From the NCBI RefSeq assembly GCF_026341775.1, contig NZ_JAPEOB010000001.1, forward strand, positions 4,402,001-4,466,000: a stretch of DNA of 64,000 nt. Reading direction: 5' to 3'. Every line of letters starts with the position of its first letter. Positions within the stretch are counted from its first letter, which is position 1. This DNA is from Streptomyces sp. NBC_00654. GTDB taxonomy: Bacteria; Actinomycetota; Actinomycetes; Streptomycetales; Streptomycetaceae. Below are positions 62,120 through 64,000 of this stretch, one piece after another. The notes below the pieces were generated by a model. It was not told the DNA's origin, did not search any database, and saw nothing but the letters and a program-made list of their open reading frames with translations. A program made the translations under genes and the position numbers.

Positions 62120-63052
62120 GTGGACAAAGATCGCGCGAGCGGCACACTGACCCATGTGAAACAACTGCTGGTGGATGTGGAAAGCGTCACTACGCGCTTG
62201 GTACGTCGATTCGGACCCCAGGTCGCCGAATGGTGCGCTGACACGCCGGATCTCATCGCGCGGCTGACGTCCCAGTGGGGACTTTCGCTCGGTGAGTCCC
62301 TCCCGGACGGTGCTTCGTCGGTCGCGTTGCGGTGCCGTTGGCCCGACGGCACGCCCGCGGTGTTGAAGATCAGTCCGGAGCGGGCCCTTATGGCCGAACA
62401 GGTCGAAATGCTGGGGTGGTTCGCCGCCTCGGGCCGGGTGCCCTCGGTGCTGGCCGTCGACGAGGAAGCAGGCGCGATGGTGCTGGAGGAGATCGTGCCC
62501 GGAACGACTGCGGGGGACATGCCCGCTGCTCCGCTTCCGGGGCAGTGGTCGGAGCTGCTCGCCGCTCTGCACGGGGTCGCTCCGCCTCCGTTGCCGACGC
62601 GTGTGCTGCGGGGGCGGTGCGAGGAGGCCTTCGCCCGGGTCGGCAGGCGGCTGTCCGAGCCTGCGATCAGTGCACAGATGGACGCTACCGCGTGGGACAG
62701 GGCCATCCAGCGGTGCGAGCGGCTGCTGGACACGGAAGCGACAACCGTGTTGCTCCACGGTGACCTGCACCTGGGCAATGTGCTCGACGGCGGCGCGGAG
62801 CGCGGTCTCATGGCCATCGACCCGAAAGCCTGTGTCGGTGATCCGTGCTTCGACGCTGTGGACTACGTCGTAGCCGGTGCCGGGCTGGAGGGCGTCGAGA
62901 CCCGCTGCGCGCGTGTGGCGGTGGCGTGCGGGCTCGATGGCGACCGGCTCCATGCCTGGAGCCAGGTGATCGCACCGTTCGTGGCCATCGCCCACCTCGG
63001 TAGCGGTGGTGAGAAACCGGTGATCGATGAACTGCTCGCGTTGACCCAGTGA
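62120..63052 (+). CDS. APH(6)-type aminoglycoside/hydroxyurea phosphotransferase
   Basis: 310 residues from a GTG at 62120; a GTG at 62156 (KQLLVDVESVTTRLVRRFGP) is an alternative. The APH(6) layout is visible: VAEWCADTPDLIARLTSQWG, nucleotide-binding TPAVLKISPERALMAEQVEM, the Brenner motif LLHGDLHLGNVLDG (catalytic Asp) and the Mg-binding GLMAIDPKACVGDPCFDAVD. Relatives phosphorylate streptomycin or hydroxyurea. In Streptomyces this usually provides self-protection or intrinsic resistance. Here it stands alone between IS remnants, so it could be an acquired resistance gene. The substrate is not determined. Confidence 0.88.
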   Translation: MDKDRASGTLTHVKQLLVDVESVTTRLVRRFGPQVAEWCADTPDLIARLTSQWGLSLGESLPDGASSVALRCRWPDGTPAVLKISPERALMAEQVEMLGWFAASGRVPSVLAVDEEAGAMVLEEIVPGTTAGDMPAAPLPGQWSELLAALHGVAPPPLPTRVLRGRCEEAFARVGRRLSEPAISAQMDATAWDRAIQRCERLLDTEATTVLLHGDLHLGNVLDGGAERGLMAIDPKACVGDPCFDAVDYVVAGAGLEGVETRCARVAVACGLDGDRLHAWSQVIAPFVAIAHLGSGGEKPVIDELLALTQ

Positions 63053-63262
63053 GCACACCCGGTATTCCCGATCGTCTCGTGCTCCCGCGCTCCGCTGGAG
63101 GCGGCGGACGGTCGAGCGCGATGGTCGGTCGGGTGTCCGTCAGCCGGCCGGGGGTGGCTGGTGCGGCCCTGGTGTGATCATGTGCGTTGTCGATGCTGTT
63201 GATCATGCCAAGGCCGCGAGGGTGAGTCTGCTGCGCGACGCTGCCCGCGTTGATCTCTGACT

Positions 63263-63640
63263 GTGTTGTCACGGTTCCGGACCGACTTCTCCGACTGCCT
63301 GACCGTCCGCCCCGATGCGCTGTTCGAGCTGACGGACGCGGTGCTGTGCACGGACGGGCCTGTGCGGTCGCTCATCGAGCCGGCCCTCGTGCCGGAACGC
63401 CGCCGTAGCCACGGATCTCTCTACGGTGGGCTCGACCAGGGTCGGATCGGCATCGGCCGACTGCGGCGGACCCTGGCCGGGGTGCCGCGGCCGAAGGCGG
63501 CGGACGGCAGGCTGGTCCTGGCGGCGGACGTTTCGCCGTGGCTTCGGCCGGACGCTGCCACAGTCCCGGACCGCCACCCGCCACGACGTGGGCAGAATCC
63601 TCGCCACCGGCCAGGCATACACTCGATCCGCCCACCACAA
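63263..63640 (+). pseudogene. N-terminal fragment of a DDE transposase (IS701-like group)
   Basis: SRFRTDFSDCLTVRPDALFE, LTDAVLCTDGPVRSLIEPAL, GSLYGGLDQGRIGIGRLRRT and AADGRLVLAADVSPWLRPDA match the first 100 residues of a common actinobacterial transposase, including the first catalytic Asp region (VLAADVSPWLRPD). After about 63560 the frame shifts and the catalytic remainder is missing. Confidence 0.75.
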
Positions 63641-63678
63641 GGTCGGTACCAAACTCTGGCGAACCAGGTAGAGACAAG

Positions 63679-63895
63679 CTAGGCGGAGGCCCCGGCAGGC
63701 GAGCCAACGCCCCGCGTTCCGGGCGCGTTGGCCACGGGACGCGCGGGGATACAGGAGGTCTTGGGAGATACCCAGGAACCGCCTGGGCCCGTCAGGGCGG
63801 CCAAGAGGTCGACGGCCTCGTGTATGCGGCGGTAGACCGTGGCGATCCCGACGTGGAGTCCCGCCGTGAGGCGGGCGTAGGTGTCACCTCGGCCG
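63679..63895 (-). pseudogene. fragment of an IS5-like transposase HTH region
   Basis: TYARLTAGLHVGIATVYRRI followed by HEAVDLLAALT is the helix-turn-helix region of an IS5/DDE_4-type transposase. It is truncated downstream and fused upstream to an IS3-type sequence. Confidence 0.7.
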
Positions 63896-63907
63896 CGGCC
63901 CGGTGGA

Positions 63908-64000
63908 GCGCGACAGCGTGCTTCCTGAACTTCTTCGGATACGGAGACCCGCGTCCACCTGGACATCCCTCCCTGGACCATCCAGATCCATCGTCAGGGT
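63908..64000 (-). pseudogene. 5' end of an IS3-family orfA, cut by the window edge and fused to another IS
   Basis: The sequence is closely related to 57119-57214, the 5' part of the other IS3 orfA remnant, in the same orientation. It encodes MDLDG at its start but passes into an unrelated IS5-type segment after about 90 bp, so it is a chimeric remnant. Confidence 0.65.

Overview
The window is high-GC actinobacterial DNA with GTG starts, GTGA/ATGA overlaps, Tat and LPXTG/LATTG-type surface proteins and many regulators. Gene content and IS families point to Streptomyces. The density of decayed transposases and frameshifted genes suggests an accessory part of the chromosome, probably an arm. 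No tRNA, rRNA or CRISPR array was seen.

Layout. 1-5812: a partial Tat-secreted protein, a lipoprotein, a small cluster around a membrane protein (2008-4701), and two decayed transposases (IS5, IS630). 5835-12365: a chloramphenicol-phosphotransferase-type enzyme, an MFS exporter with its ArsR-type regulator and palindromic operator, hypothetical proteins, a possible toxin-antitoxin-like pair, an acetyltransferase and a SUKH protein. 12484-13984: an intact IS256-family element with terminal inverted repeats and an 8-bp target duplication. 14212-17594: a translationally coupled pair of a terpene-type cytochrome P450 and an unrecognised 665-residue protein with terpene-cyclase-like motifs; this is the most interesting unit. 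18726-27081: a second SUKH protein, a frameshifted sortase substrate, an XRE/EamA/PaiB-like/B3-B4 cluster, a TetR/luciferase-like monooxygenase/flavin reductase unit with a 23-bp perfect inverted repeat, and a methyltransferase.

27492-38465: a P450-ferredoxin pair, an IS701 remnant, a CoA-disulfide reductase-rhodanese gene behind a CsoR/CstR-like operator, a secreted dipeptidase-like protein, an HTH-membrane-peptidoglycan-binding protein and two small secreted proteins. 38746-44914: a membrane NACHT NTPase, a LATTG surface protein, an AraC-type regulator, a membrane-anchored protein and an acetyltransferase. 45134-50182: a lodB-lodA pair (quinone-cofactor amino-acid oxidase and its flavoprotein partner) diverging from a frameshifted aminotransferase. 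50226-57707: IS fragments, a methyltransferase, a decayed TetR/SDR pair, a padR-DUF1048-DUF1048 operon, a PapA-like acyltransferase lacking its motif histidine, and a small secreted protein. 57708-64000: an intact IS110 transposase, several IS fragments, a truncated metalloprotease-lectin gene bracketed by related ~70-bp repeats, and an APH(6)-type phosphotransferase.

Functionally, the intact genes form small self-contained modules: enzyme plus redox partner, regulator plus target, or maturase plus oxidase. Insertion-sequence debris separates them. At least seven genes are broken by apparent frameshifts, so the region is both acquiring and losing genes. Everything here is read by eye; family names rest on motif recognition, not on searches.
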